NCBI RefSeq assembly: GCF_013114545.1
Contig: NZ_VTXI01000006.1
Span: 124,001-188,000, forward strand
Direction: 5' to 3'
Length of the DNA stretch: 64,000 bases
Source: Vibrio sp. RE86
GTDB taxonomy: Bacteria > Pseudomonadota > Gammaproteobacteria > Enterobacterales > Vibrionaceae
Shown here piece by piece: positions 35,460 to 44,808 of the stretch. Position 1 is the stretch's first letter, and each line of letters opens with the position of its first letter. Under the pieces are notes generated by a model that saw only the letters and a list, made by a program, of their open reading frames with translations, had not been told where the DNA came from and did no database searches. A program made the position numbers and the translations under genes.

Positions 35460-37121
35460 ATGCTAAAACAATTACTACAACAATCGAATTCAACCAATGG
35501 TAAAGCAAGACTTCATGCTTTCGAAAATACGGTTGAGCTGACCAATCTTATCCCACCTACAGTGAGTTATGAGAGTGGTGGCCAAACGCTTATCATCGGT
35601 CCTACGTCCATTATTGAAAGTGCTGCTCAGCAACTTGAGCAAATGAAAAGCGTCACTCTGCTTTCTACCGATGGCGAAAAAAGCGAACACGAGAACCTCT
35701 ATTATGCCAGCTCAGTTCGTGTGACAGGTTTTCTAGGTACGTTTACCGTTGAAACAGAAAACAACGGTATTGCTACCAACTTGGCAACAGTCGCAATTAA
35801 TCATGACTGCTTTGATATTGTTTTAGACCTTTGCCTGAATAGCTGCATGACTGAAGAAGTACCTGTACCTGGTTACTATCCGGTTGGACGCGGTTATCCA
35901 AAGCTAGCGGAAGCACTAGAAGAGATCCCAACGCTAATGGGAACTTTCGATAAGCCTAAATTTTTCCGACTTGATACCGATCTTTGTGCACATAGCTCTC
36001 GCGGTGTGAAAGGATGTGAGCGCTGCGTGGATGCTTGTCCGGCGGGCGCTCTATCGAGTGAAGGTACAGAGAAAACAGGCCATAGAATCGAGATCAACCC
36101 ATATCTGTGTCAAGGGGTAGGCACATGTGCAACCGCATGTCCTACAGAAGCGATTCATTATGCGCTACCTAATCCGCAAGAGACGCAAAAGTTCATCGAA
36201 CGCACACTCGCAAACTATGAATCAGAAGGAGGGACAGATCCTATCGTTCTGATCTGTAGCTCTCGTCATGAGTCATACAATGTTATGGCGTTAAGAGCGC
36301 TACCTGACAATGTGATTCCTGTTGTAGTCGAAGAACTACCGTCGGTTGGCATTGATTCGTGGTTTGCAGCGCTTGTGAATGGCGCAACGCAAGTTTTGTT
36401 TGCGGCGAGTCGTTTTATGCCAGAAACCATTTTGCGCGTTCTCAATAACGAAGTGTCAGTCGCGCAAGAGTTTCTAACTCAGCTTGGTATAGCAAAAGAA
36501 GCGGTCGATATCCTCTATCTAGAATCTCTGAGAGAAGGGGCCCCGACACTTTGTACCGAATCATTTGATCTGGCTTTGGGCGATCTTCAAGGCAATAAGC
36601 GTCAACGCCTTTTTACGGCACTAGATGCCTTAGCCCAATCACGTATCCCCGTTGAAAACATTGTAGATCTGCCTGCAAACGCGCCTTACGGAAACGTCAG
36701 CTGTAACAGTAACGATTGTACACTTTGTATGAGTTGTGTGGCGGTTTGCCCAACTCGCGCTCTGCACACTGACGGTACATCACCTTCCCTTAAATTTGTC
36801 GAACAAGACTGTATTCAATGTGGCCTATGCGAAAAAGCATGTCCAGAGAATGCTCTGACTCTAACCACGCGTATGAATTGGGACAAAGCAAGTCGACAAG
36901 CAGAAACCGTTATTCATCAAGAGAAAGCGGCTGAATGTGTTCGTTGCCATAAGCCATTTGCACCTCAATCCATGATCGATATGTTGCAAGATAAGTTACG
37001 CGGTCACTCTCATTTTGCTGATGAAGCTGCACTTAATCGTATTGCGATGTGTGAAGACTGTCGTGTCGTAGACATGTTTGAAGCCATGGCTGATGACCCG
37101 ACTAAACAACTGAATTACTAA
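35460..37121 (+). CDS. Polyferredoxin (multiple 4Fe-4S) of the formate dehydrogenase operon
   Basis: This 553-residue protein carries at least four 4Fe-4S motifs in two pairs. The first pair is near residue 180-225 (CERCVDACP, CATACP) and the second near 420-465 (CTLCMSCVAVCP, CIQCGLCEKACP). Two further CxxC pairs near the C-terminus (CVRC, CEDC) may bind another metal. There is no signal peptide, so it is cytoplasmic. It is the first gene of the operon. A role in electron transfer during dehydrogenase maturation, or between the enzyme and a cytoplasmic partner, is inferred from context. Confidence 0.85.
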   Translation: MLKQLLQQSNSTNGKARLHAFENTVELTNLIPPTVSYESGGQTLIIGPTSIIESAAQQLEQMKSVTLLSTDGEKSEHENLYYASSVRVTGFLGTFTVETENNGIATNLATVAINHDCFDIVLDLCLNSCMTEEVPVPGYYPVGRGYPKLAEALEEIPTLMGTFDKPKFFRLDTDLCAHSSRGVKGCERCVDACPAGALSSEGTEKTGHRIEINPYLCQGVGTCATACPTEAIHYALPNPQETQKFIERTLANYESEGGTDPIVLICSSRHESYNVMALRALPDNVIPVVVEELPSVGIDSWFAALVNGATQVLFAASRFMPETILRVLNNEVSVAQEFLTQLGIAKEAVDILYLESLREGAPTLCTESFDLALGDLQGNKRQRLFTALDALAQSRIPVENIVDLPANAPYGNVSCNSNDCTLCMSCVAVCPTRALHTDGTSPSLKFVEQDCIQCGLCEKACPENALTLTTRMNWDKASRQAETVIHQEKAAECVRCHKPFAPQSMIDMLQDKLRGHSHFADEAALNRIAMCEDCRVVDMFEAMADDPTKQLNY

Positions 37122-37133
37122 GGCGATCGAGAA

Positions 37134-37766
37134 ATGGAAAACCAACAACAAACCATTCGTGCTGAGATCTACCTTGTGCTCTCGACGCTATTTCGTCAGA
37201 CCCCGACACAAGAGTTGATTGCGTTTTTATCCGACATTGACACCGAGCCAAGCGAAAGTGCGATGCAACAAGCTTGGAACCAACTCAAGCAAACCGCATT
37301 AGACAGCGATCAAAATGCGCTAGTGGACGAATACCAAGAACTGTTCATTGGGATTGGTCGAGGAGAGGTTGTCCCATTTGCCTCGTGGCACTTAACCGGT
37401 TCATTAATGGAAAAGCCACTCGCGTCCATTCGCCATGATCTTGAACTTCTTGGTCTCGAGAGAGCTGAGCAAGTGAAAGAACCTGAAGACCACATCGCTG
37501 CACTTTGCGAAGTGATGTCTGCGCTAACCAATGAAGAAGAAGAGCTACAACAGCTTTTCTTCAATAAGCATATTGGTACTTGGTACCCATCGTTTATTAA
37601 ACAGATTAATCAAGCAGAGCATGCGAACTTCTATTTGTCAGTCGCTAAGTTAGCGGATGCATTCATGACATTGGAGCAAGTGCGTTTCAGCGAGAATCTA
37701 TCGAACAATAAGAGCAAATTAAAAATTGATGTGAAGAACGTTACTGAGTATGAGCAACCACAGTAA
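37134..37766 (+). CDS. TorD/DmsD-family chaperone
   Basis: This 210-residue all-helical cytoplasmic protein matches the TorD family, which holds Tat-exported molybdoenzymes until their cofactor is in place. Family features are the YQELFIGIGRGEVVPFASWHL segment (about residues 63-83, partly quoted) and EPEDHIAALCEVM near 120. Its likely client is the formate dehydrogenase catalytic subunit, two genes downstream. It begins 12 bp after the polyferredoxin stop. Confidence 0.88.
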   Translation: MENQQQTIRAEIYLVLSTLFRQTPTQELIAFLSDIDTEPSESAMQQAWNQLKQTALDSDQNALVDEYQELFIGIGRGEVVPFASWHLTGSLMEKPLASIRHDLELLGLERAEQVKEPEDHIAALCEVMSALTNEEEELQQLFFNKHIGTWYPSFIKQINQAEHANFYLSVAKLADAFMTLEQVRFSENLSNNKSKLKIDVKNVTEYEQPQ

Positions 37767-37810
37767 ACACATCGATAAAAATACCTAATCAAAGGGTAAG
37801 GAAGCAAATA

Positions 37811-38011
37811 ATGAAAGATAACAAAGAGTTAAATAAGGGCCGTAGGGAACTTCTCAAAGGCTTAACAACCGCAGCAGTCGCTGGCGCAGTTGTCGCTGGT
37901 ACGACACAAGTGGCAAGCGCTTCAGAATCTGTAGTGCCGAAAAAAGATGAGGAAAAAACAACAGGCTATCACGAGACTCAACATATTCGTGACTACTACG
38001 AAACGCTATAG
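37811..38011 (+). CDS. Small Tat-signal protein of the formate dehydrogenase operon
   Basis: This 66-residue protein has a twin-arginine motif (GRRELLKG, residues 10-17), a hydrophobic Ala/Val-rich stretch and a short charged tail. It belongs to the 'formate dehydrogenase region TAT target' type found upstream of fdh catalytic genes. It may be a small extra subunit or a membrane tether. The next gene begins 10 bp after its stop. Its role is not known. Confidence 0.82.
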   Translation: MKDNKELNKGRRELLKGLTTAAVAGAVVAGTTQVASASESVVPKKDEEKTTGYHETQHIRDYYETL

Positions 38012-38021
38012 GAGCTAATCG

Positions 38022-40877
38022 ATGAAACTGGTCAAGCGCTCCGATAATGTGAGCAAAGAACAAAACCAATTAGGTATTTCGCGCCGTGTGTTTATGAAAA
38101 ACAGCTCTTTGGCAGCTGGTGGTGCGGTAGTAGGCGCAAGTTTGTTTGCTCCTGGGATGATCAAAAAAGCAGAAGCGAAATCGGTTGATCCGAATGCCAA
38201 AACAGAGATCAAACGTACGATTTGTTCTCACTGTTCGGTGGGCTGTGGTATCTATGCAGAAGTTCAAAATGGTGTTTGGACAGGTCAAGAACCTGCATTT
38301 GATCACCCATTTAATGCTGGTGGCCATTGTGCAAAAGGTGCAGCACTGCGTGAACATGGTCATGGTGAACGTCGACTTAAGTACCCAATGAAGCTTGAAG
38401 GCGGCAAATGGAAAAAGCTTTCTTGGGAGCAAGCTATCGAAGAGATAGGCAACAAGGCACTAGAAATTCGAAAAGAGTCTGGTCCTGATTCCGTTTACTG
38501 GCTAGGTAGTGCTAAGCATAACAACGAACAAGCTTACAGCTTCCGTAAAATGGCATCGCTTTGGGGAACAAACAACGTTGACCACCAAGCGCGTATTTGT
38601 CACTCAACAACCGTATCAGGTGTAGCGAATACTTGGGGTTACGGCGCGATGACGAACTCGTTCAATGACATGCATAATTGTAAGTCGATGCTGTTTATTG
38701 GTTCTAACCCAGCAGAAGCACACCCAGTCGCGATGCAGCATATCTTGATCGCGAAAGAGAAAAACAACTGTAAGATCGTTGTTGCGGATCCTCGCCGCAC
38801 AAGAACGGCGGCGAAATCGGATCACTACGTATCACTTCGCCCAGGCTCAGACGTTGCATTTATCTGGGGTATCCTGTGGCATGTATTTGCAAACAAGTGG
38901 GAAGATGAGCAATTCATCCAACAACGTGTGTTTGGTATGGATGAAATTCGCACGGAAGTTGCGAAATGGAACCCTGCTGAAGTAGAGCGCGTGACTGGCG
39001 TATCAGAGCAAGACGTTTACCAAACAGCGAAACTGCTTTCAGAGAACCGCCCAGGCTGTGTGGTTTGGTGTATGGGTGGTACTCAGCATACTACCGGTAA
39101 CAACAATACGCGCGCTTACTGTGTGCTTGAGCTTGCGCTAGGTAACATGGGTAAATCAGGCGGCGGTGCGAACATTTTCCGGGGTCACGATAACGTACAA
39201 GGCGCAACTGACCTTGGCGTACTATCACACACACTTCCAGGATATTACGGCCTTGCTGACGGCTCATGGAAGCACTGGGCTAAAGTCTGGGACGTTGATT
39301 ACGAATGGCTTAAGAATCGCTTTGACCAAAATGAGTACCGTGGCAAAAAGCCAATGAACAACATGGGTATCCCTGTTTCTCGTTGGATTGACGGAGTTCT
39401 AGAAGACAAAGACAACATTGAGCAAAACGATAACATCCGAGCGATGTTCTACTGGGGTCACGCGGTAAACTCTCAGACACGTGGTACTGAGATGCAAAAA
39501 GCGATGTCGAAGTTGGATATGATGGTTATCGTCGATCCGTACCCGACACACGCGGCAGTAATGAACACACGTACAGATGGTGTTTACTTGCTTCCAGCAA
39601 CGACTCAATTTGAGACTCACGGCAGTGTGACGGCATCAAACCGTTCAATTCAATGGCGTGATCAGATCATCGAGCCACTCTTCGAATCGAAGCCAGACCA
39701 TGAAATCATGTATCTGCTATCGAAGAAGCTAGGTTTTGCTGATCAACTCTTTAAGAACGTTAAAGTTGAAAACAATCAACCAAACATCGAAGACATCACT
39801 CGTGAATTCAACAAAGGGATGTGGACGATTGGTTACACAGGTCAAAGCCCTGAGCGTCTAAAAGCGCACCAACAGAATTGGCACACATTCCATAAAACAA
39901 CGCTAGAAGCAGAAGGTGGTGTTGCTCACGGTGAAACCTACGGTTTACCTTGGCCATGTTGGGGTACACCAGAAATGAAGCACCCTGGTACGCACATTCT
40001 TTATGATACGTCTAAGCCTGTGGCTCAAGGTGGTGGTAACTTCCGTGCACGCTTTGGCGTCGAATATGAAGGTAACAACCTACTCGCTGAAGACAGCTTC
40101 TCAAAAGGCTCAGAGATTGAAGATGGCTACCCAGAATTTAGCGACAAGTTACTTAAAGCGCTTGGTTGGTGGGATGACCTAACAGCTGAAGAGAAAGCTT
40201 TGGCAGAAGGTAAAAACTGGAAGACCGACCTTTCGGGTGGTATTCAGCGTGTTGCGATTAAACATGGTTGTATTCCTTATGGTAACGCGAAAGCGCGTGC
40301 TGTGGTTTGGACGTTCCCAGACCGTGTTCCGCTACACCGCGAGCCGTTGTACACGCCAAGACGTGACCTTGTCACCGATTACCCAACGTGGGACGACAGT
40401 GAGTCAATCTACCGTTTACCTACACTGTACAAATCGATTCAAGACCAAGACAAATCGGCTGAGTACCCAATTATCTTAACCTCGGGTCGTTTGGTTGAGT
40501 ACGAAGGTGGTGGTGAAGAGACACGTTCGAACCCTTGGCTGGCAGAGCTTCAGCAAGAGATGTTTGTTGAGGTGAACCCGAAAGACGCGAACGACATTGG
40601 CTTTAAAGATGGCGATGATGTTTGGGTAGAAGGTGCTGAGAAAGGCCGCATCAAGGTTAAAGCGCTAGTGACACGTCGCGTTAAACCTGGCCTTGCGTTT
40701 ATTCCATTCCACTTCGGTGGTCGCTTCCAAGGTGAGAATCTAACAGCTAAGTACCCAGAAGGTACCGCACCATACGTCACTGGTGAGGCTGCAAATACGG
40801 CAACCACCTACGGCTACGATCCTGTTACTCAGATGCAGGAAACCAAAGTCACCCTATGTAACATTCGCAAAGCGTAA
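38022..40877 (+). CDS. fdhA: Formate dehydrogenase catalytic (alpha) subunit, Cys type
   Basis: This 951-residue periplasmic enzyme oxidises formate to CO2. A Tat signal (SRRVFMK, residues 20-26) starts it. The N-terminal 4Fe-4S cluster ligands are Cys68, Cys71, Cys75 and Cys103. The metal ligand is Cys193 in ARICHSTTV, where E. coli FdnG has selenocysteine; His194 follows as in the family. The molybdopterin-guanine dinucleotide regions include GSNPAEAHPVAM and LTSGRLVEYEGGGEETRSNPW (partly quoted). The metal may be tungsten or molybdenum, given tupABC nearby. It is transcribed with its chaperone, Fe-S and cytochrome subunits. Confidence 0.93.
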   Translation: MKLVKRSDNVSKEQNQLGISRRVFMKNSSLAAGGAVVGASLFAPGMIKKAEAKSVDPNAKTEIKRTICSHCSVGCGIYAEVQNGVWTGQEPAFDHPFNAGGHCAKGAALREHGHGERRLKYPMKLEGGKWKKLSWEQAIEEIGNKALEIRKESGPDSVYWLGSAKHNNEQAYSFRKMASLWGTNNVDHQARICHSTTVSGVANTWGYGAMTNSFNDMHNCKSMLFIGSNPAEAHPVAMQHILIAKEKNNCKIVVADPRRTRTAAKSDHYVSLRPGSDVAFIWGILWHVFANKWEDEQFIQQRVFGMDEIRTEVAKWNPAEVERVTGVSEQDVYQTAKLLSENRPGCVVWCMGGTQHTTGNNNTRAYCVLELALGNMGKSGGGANIFRGHDNVQGATDLGVLSHTLPGYYGLADGSWKHWAKVWDVDYEWLKNRFDQNEYRGKKPMNNMGIPVSRWIDGVLEDKDNIEQNDNIRAMFYWGHAVNSQTRGTEMQKAMSKLDMMVIVDPYPTHAAVMNTRTDGVYLLPATTQFETHGSVTASNRSIQWRDQIIEPLFESKPDHEIMYLLSKKLGFADQLFKNVKVENNQPNIEDITREFNKGMWTIGYTGQSPERLKAHQQNWHTFHKTTLEAEGGVAHGETYGLPWPCWGTPEMKHPGTHILYDTSKPVAQGGGNFRARFGVEYEGNNLLAEDSFSKGSEIEDGYPEFSDKLLKALGWWDDLTAEEKALAEGKNWKTDLSGGIQRVAIKHGCIPYGNAKARAVVWTFPDRVPLHREPLYTPRRDLVTDYPTWDDSESIYRLPTLYKSIQDQDKSAEYPIILTSGRLVEYEGGGEETRSNPWLAELQQEMFVEVNPKDANDIGFKDGDDVWVEGAEKGRIKVKALVTRRVKPGLAFIPFHFGGRFQGENLTAKYPEGTAPYVTGEAANTATTYGYDPVTQMQETKVTLCNIRKA

Positions 40878-40888
40878 GGAGTCAACAG

Positions 40889-41497
40889 ATGGCTAGAATG
40901 AAATTCCTTTGTGACACTAAACGCTGCATCGAATGTAACGGCTGTGTCACTGCATGTAAGAACGAAAATGATGACGCGTTAGAGTGGGGCATTCAGCGCC
41001 GCCGCGTAGTCACTCTTAATGACGGCGAACCAGGTGAGAACTCAATCTCAGTTGCATGTATGCACTGTACAGACGCGCCTTGTATGGCGGTTTGTCCTGC
41101 GGACTGTTTTGAGCATACTGAAGATGGCATCGTTCTTCACAACAAAGATCTGTGTATCGGTTGTGGTTACTGCTTGTTTGCGTGTCCTTTCGGCGCGCCA
41201 CAGTTTCCTAAACAAGAAGCCTTTGGTGAGCGTGGCAAGATGGACAAATGTACCTTCTGTGCCGGTGGTCCAGAAACGGAAGCAGGTTCAGTCGAAGAGC
41301 GTCAGAAGTACGGTGCGAACCGAATTGCTGAAGGAAAACTGCCAATGTGTGCATCACTGTGTTCTACAAAAGCACTATTGGCTGGTGATGCAGAGAAAGT
41401 CTCTGATATCTTCCGTCAACGTGTTGTTGAGCGCGGCGCGAAAGGTGCTGGTTGGACAGATGGTAATGATCTGTCTTACGACGCAACGAAAAGCTAA
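40889..41497 (+). CDS. fdhB: Formate dehydrogenase iron-sulfur (beta) subunit
   Basis: This 202-residue protein has four 4Fe-4S binding groups: CIECNGCVTAC, CMHCTDAPCMAVCP, CIGCGYCLFACP, and the pair CTFC with CASLC. It passes electrons from the catalytic subunit to the cytochrome b subunit. There is no signal of its own, so it is probably exported with the Tat-bearing catalytic subunit. It lacks the C-terminal membrane helix of E. coli FdnH. GGAG is 8-11 bp before the ATG. Confidence 0.92.
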   Translation: MARMKFLCDTKRCIECNGCVTACKNENDDALEWGIQRRRVVTLNDGEPGENSISVACMHCTDAPCMAVCPADCFEHTEDGIVLHNKDLCIGCGYCLFACPFGAPQFPKQEAFGERGKMDKCTFCAGGPETEAGSVEERQKYGANRIAEGKLPMCASLCSTKALLAGDAEKVSDIFRQRVVERGAKGAGWTDGNDLSYDATKS

Positions 41498-41511
41498 AAC
41501 TGGAGAGATAC

Positions 41512-42567
41512 ATGTTTTCAATGTTTAAACGTGCATCTCTTGTAATGCTGTCAATGATGGCAGCATTACTCTTTGCTTTTTCGCTGCCTGCGCATGCTGA
41601 GCAAAAAGAGTCTGAAGTTGCACAACGTGAAATGACCCAATTGGCTGGTGCCGATTTTTGGCGTCAAGTTCGTCAAGGTGAAGAGGGCTACACCACATCT
41701 CAGTTCCCAGAGCACGGAATGCTTATTAGTACACCAGGGCAAACTTGGTACATTTTGAAAGAGAAATGGATGTCGCCAGCGGGAGCGGTCGCTATTTTCG
41801 GCAGCATCGCTTTCGTCACGTTAATGTACATTGTAATTGGCCCGCTAATGCTGAGCGCTCCAAGAACGGGTAAGAAGATCAAACGCTGGTCTCGACTCGA
41901 TCGTGCATTGCACTGGAGCATGGCATTTACATTCTTAACATTAGCCTTTAGTGGTTTGATGTTGGTCTATGGCAAGCATTTCTTGAAGCCTTACATCCCA
42001 ACGGAACTATGGGGCTTTATCATCATGTTAGCCAAGCAATACCATAACTACATTGGTCCTATCTTCTATGTATTACTGGTATGCGTCCTAATTAAATGGT
42101 GGCGCAAATCGATCTTCAAGAAAGTCGATCTTGTTTGGTTTATGAAACTTGGCGGTATGGTGGGTAAACACAAGGGCTCACACCCTTCAGCAGAGTTTTC
42201 AAATGCAGGTGAAAAGGCACTGTTTTGGCTGTTGATTGTGGTCGGTACCGTGGTTGCGCTTAGTGGCTTAGTTCTTGATTTTCCGATCTTTGGGCAAACA
42301 CGTCGAGATATGGAGCTGTCAAACCTCGTTCATATGTTAGCGGCGCTTATCCTAATCTGTGGGTTCGTTTTCCATATCTACATCGGTCTATTCGGCATGG
42401 AAGGAGCGTTAGAAGGCATGGTAACAGGTGAGGTTGATGAAACTTGGGCCAAAGAACACCATGACCTTTGGTATCAAGAGATGATGGAAAAAGAGGCGCT
42501 TGAAGAGAAAGCGGATTCAAATCCTAAAGCAGTGAAAGGAGCACAAGTCGATGAACAAACCTCATAA
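41512..42567 (+). CDS. fdhC: Formate dehydrogenase cytochrome b (gamma) subunit
   Basis: This 351-residue membrane protein begins with a signal-like helix (LVMLSMMAALLFAFSLPAHA) and a periplasmic segment of about 60 residues. Four more helices follow, with heme-ligand histidines in RALHWSMAF, AKQYHNYIGP and LVHMLAALILICGFVFHIYIG (partly quoted). The enzyme complex would pass electrons to the quinone pool. The last codons overlap the DUF4870 gene by 17 bp. The C-terminal tail is charged. Confidence 0.9.
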   Translation: MFSMFKRASLVMLSMMAALLFAFSLPAHAEQKESEVAQREMTQLAGADFWRQVRQGEEGYTTSQFPEHGMLISTPGQTWYILKEKWMSPAGAVAIFGSIAFVTLMYIVIGPLMLSAPRTGKKIKRWSRLDRALHWSMAFTFLTLAFSGLMLVYGKHFLKPYIPTELWGFIIMLAKQYHNYIGPIFYVLLVCVLIKWWRKSIFKKVDLVWFMKLGGMVGKHKGSHPSAEFSNAGEKALFWLLIVVGTVVALSGLVLDFPIFGQTRRDMELSNLVHMLAALILICGFVFHIYIGLFGMEGALEGMVTGEVDETWAKEHHDLWYQEMMEKEALEEKADSNPKAVKGAQVDEQTS

Positions 42568-42967
42568 TGGTATTTGGGTTGCGTATATCCTAAGCTGTTT
42601 TACTCCATTTACTTGCTTGATCTCTGGTGTTATTGCCATCATTTATGCAGGTTATCGGCTGGATAAAGGGGAAGACGGTGAAGTGATAGACTCACATTAC
42701 TACGGCTTGATTCGTACCTTCTTCCTTAACCTGACTTACTTCGTTGTCTTGATCATAACAGTTGCGACATCAAATGGAGTGCTAATTGGCCTAAATGACT
42801 ATTGGTATAAAAGCCATATCATTGATGAAATTGCCTATTACATTCCTTATGTTGGACTAGCGTTTGGTTTGATCGCCATTGCTTTTTGGTTTGTACGTAT
42901 GTTCCAAGGTATGAAGCAACTAAAGGCTAACGAACCCTTTGCACTGACAAAAGGCCCAAACCTTTAA
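42551..42967 (+). CDS. DUF4870-family membrane protein
   Basis: This 138-residue protein has three to four membrane helices (about 8-30, 55-76, 92-115) and the YILSCFTPFTCLISGVIAIIYA opening of DUF4870-like proteins (partly quoted). It overlaps fdhC, and it is the last gene before the terminator. Its function is unknown; an effect on the dehydrogenase is inferred only from coupling. Confidence 0.72.
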   Translation: MNKPHNGIWVAYILSCFTPFTCLISGVIAIIYAGYRLDKGEDGEVIDSHYYGLIRTFFLNLTYFVVLIITVATSNGVLIGLNDYWYKSHIIDEIAYYIPYVGLAFGLIAIAFWFVRMFQGMKQLKANEPFALTKGPNL

Positions 42968-42982
42968 CCAGTGTCTAATACA

Positions 42983-43013
42983 AAAAGCCTCGACATACGG
43001 TCGGGGCTTTTTT
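42983..43013 (+). terminator. Terminator of the formate dehydrogenase operon
   Basis: AAAAGCCTCGAC and GTCGGGGCTTTT pair (one G-T) with a short loop, followed by more T, 16 bp after the stop. Confidence 0.9.
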
Positions 43014-43154
43014 ATATCTGCATTTTACCCTCGATTAACCTCACAAAAGTTAGGTAAAAAGCGCAATGTTTCGACCATAGTCTAATCCGTATGGCTGTAG
43101 AACTTGGAGCGAGAGTGCTAATCTAACAGTAAGAAAACTAACAAGGATTGTAGT

Positions 43155-43892
43155 ATGAAGTTCCCGTATCGTAATGTTGTGATATTAACTGGCGCAGGAA
43201 TCTCTGCCGAGTCTGGAATTCAAACTTTCCGTGCGCAAGATGGGCTATGGGAAAATCATAGAATTGAAGATGTTGCTACACCAGAGGGCTTTGAGAGAAA
43301 CCCAGATTTGGTGCAAGATTTCTATAATCAACGTCGAATAGGCTTACAAGAGCCCAACATTAAGCCCAATGCTGCTCATACTGCTTTGGGTCAGCTAGAG
43401 CAATTGTTGGATGGCAAAGTGACCGTGATTACGCAGAATATTGATAATTTGCACGAGCGTGGCGGTAGCGAGAACATTATTCACATGCATGGCGAATTAC
43501 TTAAGTCGCGTTGTAGTGAATCAAATCAGGTGATTGAAGAGAAGGGGGAGATCAAATCAGGCGACCTCTGCCATTGTTGTCAGATCCCTTCACAGATGCG
43601 CCCTCATGTGGTGTGGTTTGGTGAAATGCCATTACGAATGGGGGACATCTATTCAGCTCTAGAGCAAGCCGACTTGTTCATATCAATAGGCACTTCAGGC
43701 GTAGTGTATCCTGCAGCTGGGTTCGTTCACGATGCAAAAATGCATGGCGCACATACGATAGAGATTAACTTGGAGCCAAGTGCTGTAGAAAGTGAATTTG
43801 AAGAAAAACGCTATGGCAAAGCGAGTATTGAAGTTCCGAAGTTGGTTGATGAAATCTTAAGTTTGCAGCAACCCGATGTAAAACATGCCTAA
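43155..43892 (+). CDS. cobB: NAD-dependent protein deacylase CobB
   Basis: This sirtuin of 245 residues removes acetyl and probably succinyl groups from lysines. NAD-binding [15 protein letters not shown] is at residues 13-27; catalytic His is in IHMHGEL (about 112). The zinc site uses the Cys of KSRCSE and the CHCC cluster, with one pair spaced unusually closely (LCHCC). Tyr and Arg in FYNQRR (about residue 56) match the desuccinylase signature. AAGGA is 8 bp upstream. It stands alone, convergent with the cyclase gene. Confidence 0.92.
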   Translation: MKFPYRNVVILTGAGISAESGIQTFRAQDGLWENHRIEDVATPEGFERNPDLVQDFYNQRRIGLQEPNIKPNAAHTALGQLEQLLDGKVTVITQNIDNLHERGGSENIIHMHGELLKSRCSESNQVIEEKGEIKSGDLCHCCQIPSQMRPHVVWFGEMPLRMGDIYSALEQADLFISIGTSGVVYPAAGFVHDAKMHGAHTIEINLEPSAVESEFEEKRYGKASIEVPKLVDEILSLQQPDVKHA

Positions 43893-43924
43893 TCTATACG
43901 AATTTAGTACCTAATCAACAAGAG

Positions 43925-43950
43925 CTCTCAGCTGTTTCGCTGGGAGTTTT
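43925..43950. terminator. Terminator after cobB
   Basis: CTCTCAGC and GCTGGGAG pair with one G-T around TGTTTC, then TTTTTC. It overlaps the end of the convergent diguanylate cyclase gene. Confidence 0.75.
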
Positions 43951-44734
43951 TCATTTCATACATTGCTTTATCCGTTTTCACTAATGCTTCTTGTAGGCTT
44001 TCTTGTGTTGTTGCAGTTTCAATCCCGTAGCTGAAACCAATTTGCTCACCAGATAAAGTGTCTTTAAGGCTAGCGATAAATGCCTCTCCTTGGCCAACTG
44101 GCACAGTAACAATAAACTCATCGCCACCGACACGAAACGCTTGACTAGCGTCACCAACAGATGAATTCAACGCTTGAGCAAAGCGAATGATCATCAAATC
44201 ACCGACATGGTGCCCCTTAGAGTCATTGACAATTTTTAGGCCGTCCAAGTCGATATAAATAAGGTCGAACAGCTCAAGCTTAATTGTATCTAGCTTCTTA
44301 CGATTGTAGAGACCTGTTAACTCATCTTTTGCTGCGTTGTCTTTAATGTCACGTAACATCTCTGTAATACCAAATGCGATGATAAGGAAAGAGAGTTGGA
44401 GTAAACCATCTTCGAGAAAGGTATCAATAAACTCATGCTGATCGGCAATACGATCGTATACCTCAATCTCGGTAATAACGTCGTAAAACTTGTTGAAGAT
44501 AAGAAGAAGTAAGCCGTATTTAAGTTTGGCATTGTGAAGAATAGAGTCGCGAGCGACAACGTAGATATAGATAACGATGAAAAGAGTGTTGCTCTCAAAC
44601 AATAGGTCATAACTCGAGTCGATCTCGACGATATATTGCAGAGACATCATTGCTAGCGACAAGACAAGCATTGCAGCAATTAAGGTTAGGGCAGCTTTTT
44701 GTTTCAACGTTAACACTTTTTTGACATACAACAT
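43928..44734 (-). CDS. Membrane-bound diguanylate cyclase
   Basis: This 268-residue protein has about four helices in the first 120 residues and a GGDEF domain after them. The domain opens DELTGLYNRKKLD and has IDLDGLKIVNDSKGHHVGD for metal binding. The active-site motif is intact (RVGGDEFIV). There is no RxxD inhibitory site before it, so product inhibition at that site is unlikely. It makes c-di-GMP, which promotes biofilm in vibrios. What the membrane part senses is unknown. It is a single-gene unit. Confidence 0.9.
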   Translation of the reverse strand: MLYVKKVLTLKQKAALTLIAAMLVLSLAMMSLQYIVEIDSSYDLLFESNTLFIVIYIYVVARDSILHNAKLKYGLLLLIFNKFYDVITEIEVYDRIADQHEFIDTFLEDGLLQLSFLIIAFGITEMLRDIKDNAAKDELTGLYNRKKLDTIKLELFDLIYIDLDGLKIVNDSKGHHVGDLMIIRFAQALNSSVGDASQAFRVGGDEFIVTVPVGQGEAFIASLKDTLSGEQIGFSYGIETATTQESLQEALVKTDKAMYEMKNSQRNS

Positions 44735-44764
44735 ACCGTAGAAGTTACGTTATTTATTGATAAA

Positions 44765-44790
44765 AATAAAGCGGCAAAAGCCGCTTTATT
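44765..44790 (-). terminator. Terminator after the second potD
   Basis: AATAAAGCGGC and GCCGCTTTATT form an 11-bp stem with loop AAAA. On the minus strand TTTTTA continues. Confidence 0.9.
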
Positions 44791-44808
44791 AAGTGTAGGT
44801 GACGATAT

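Noticed and set aside
3762..42967. Signs of horizontal transfer
   Set aside because: I saw no insertion sequences, integrase, tRNA gene, or sharp change in base composition by eye; gene order looks like Vibrio core chromosome.
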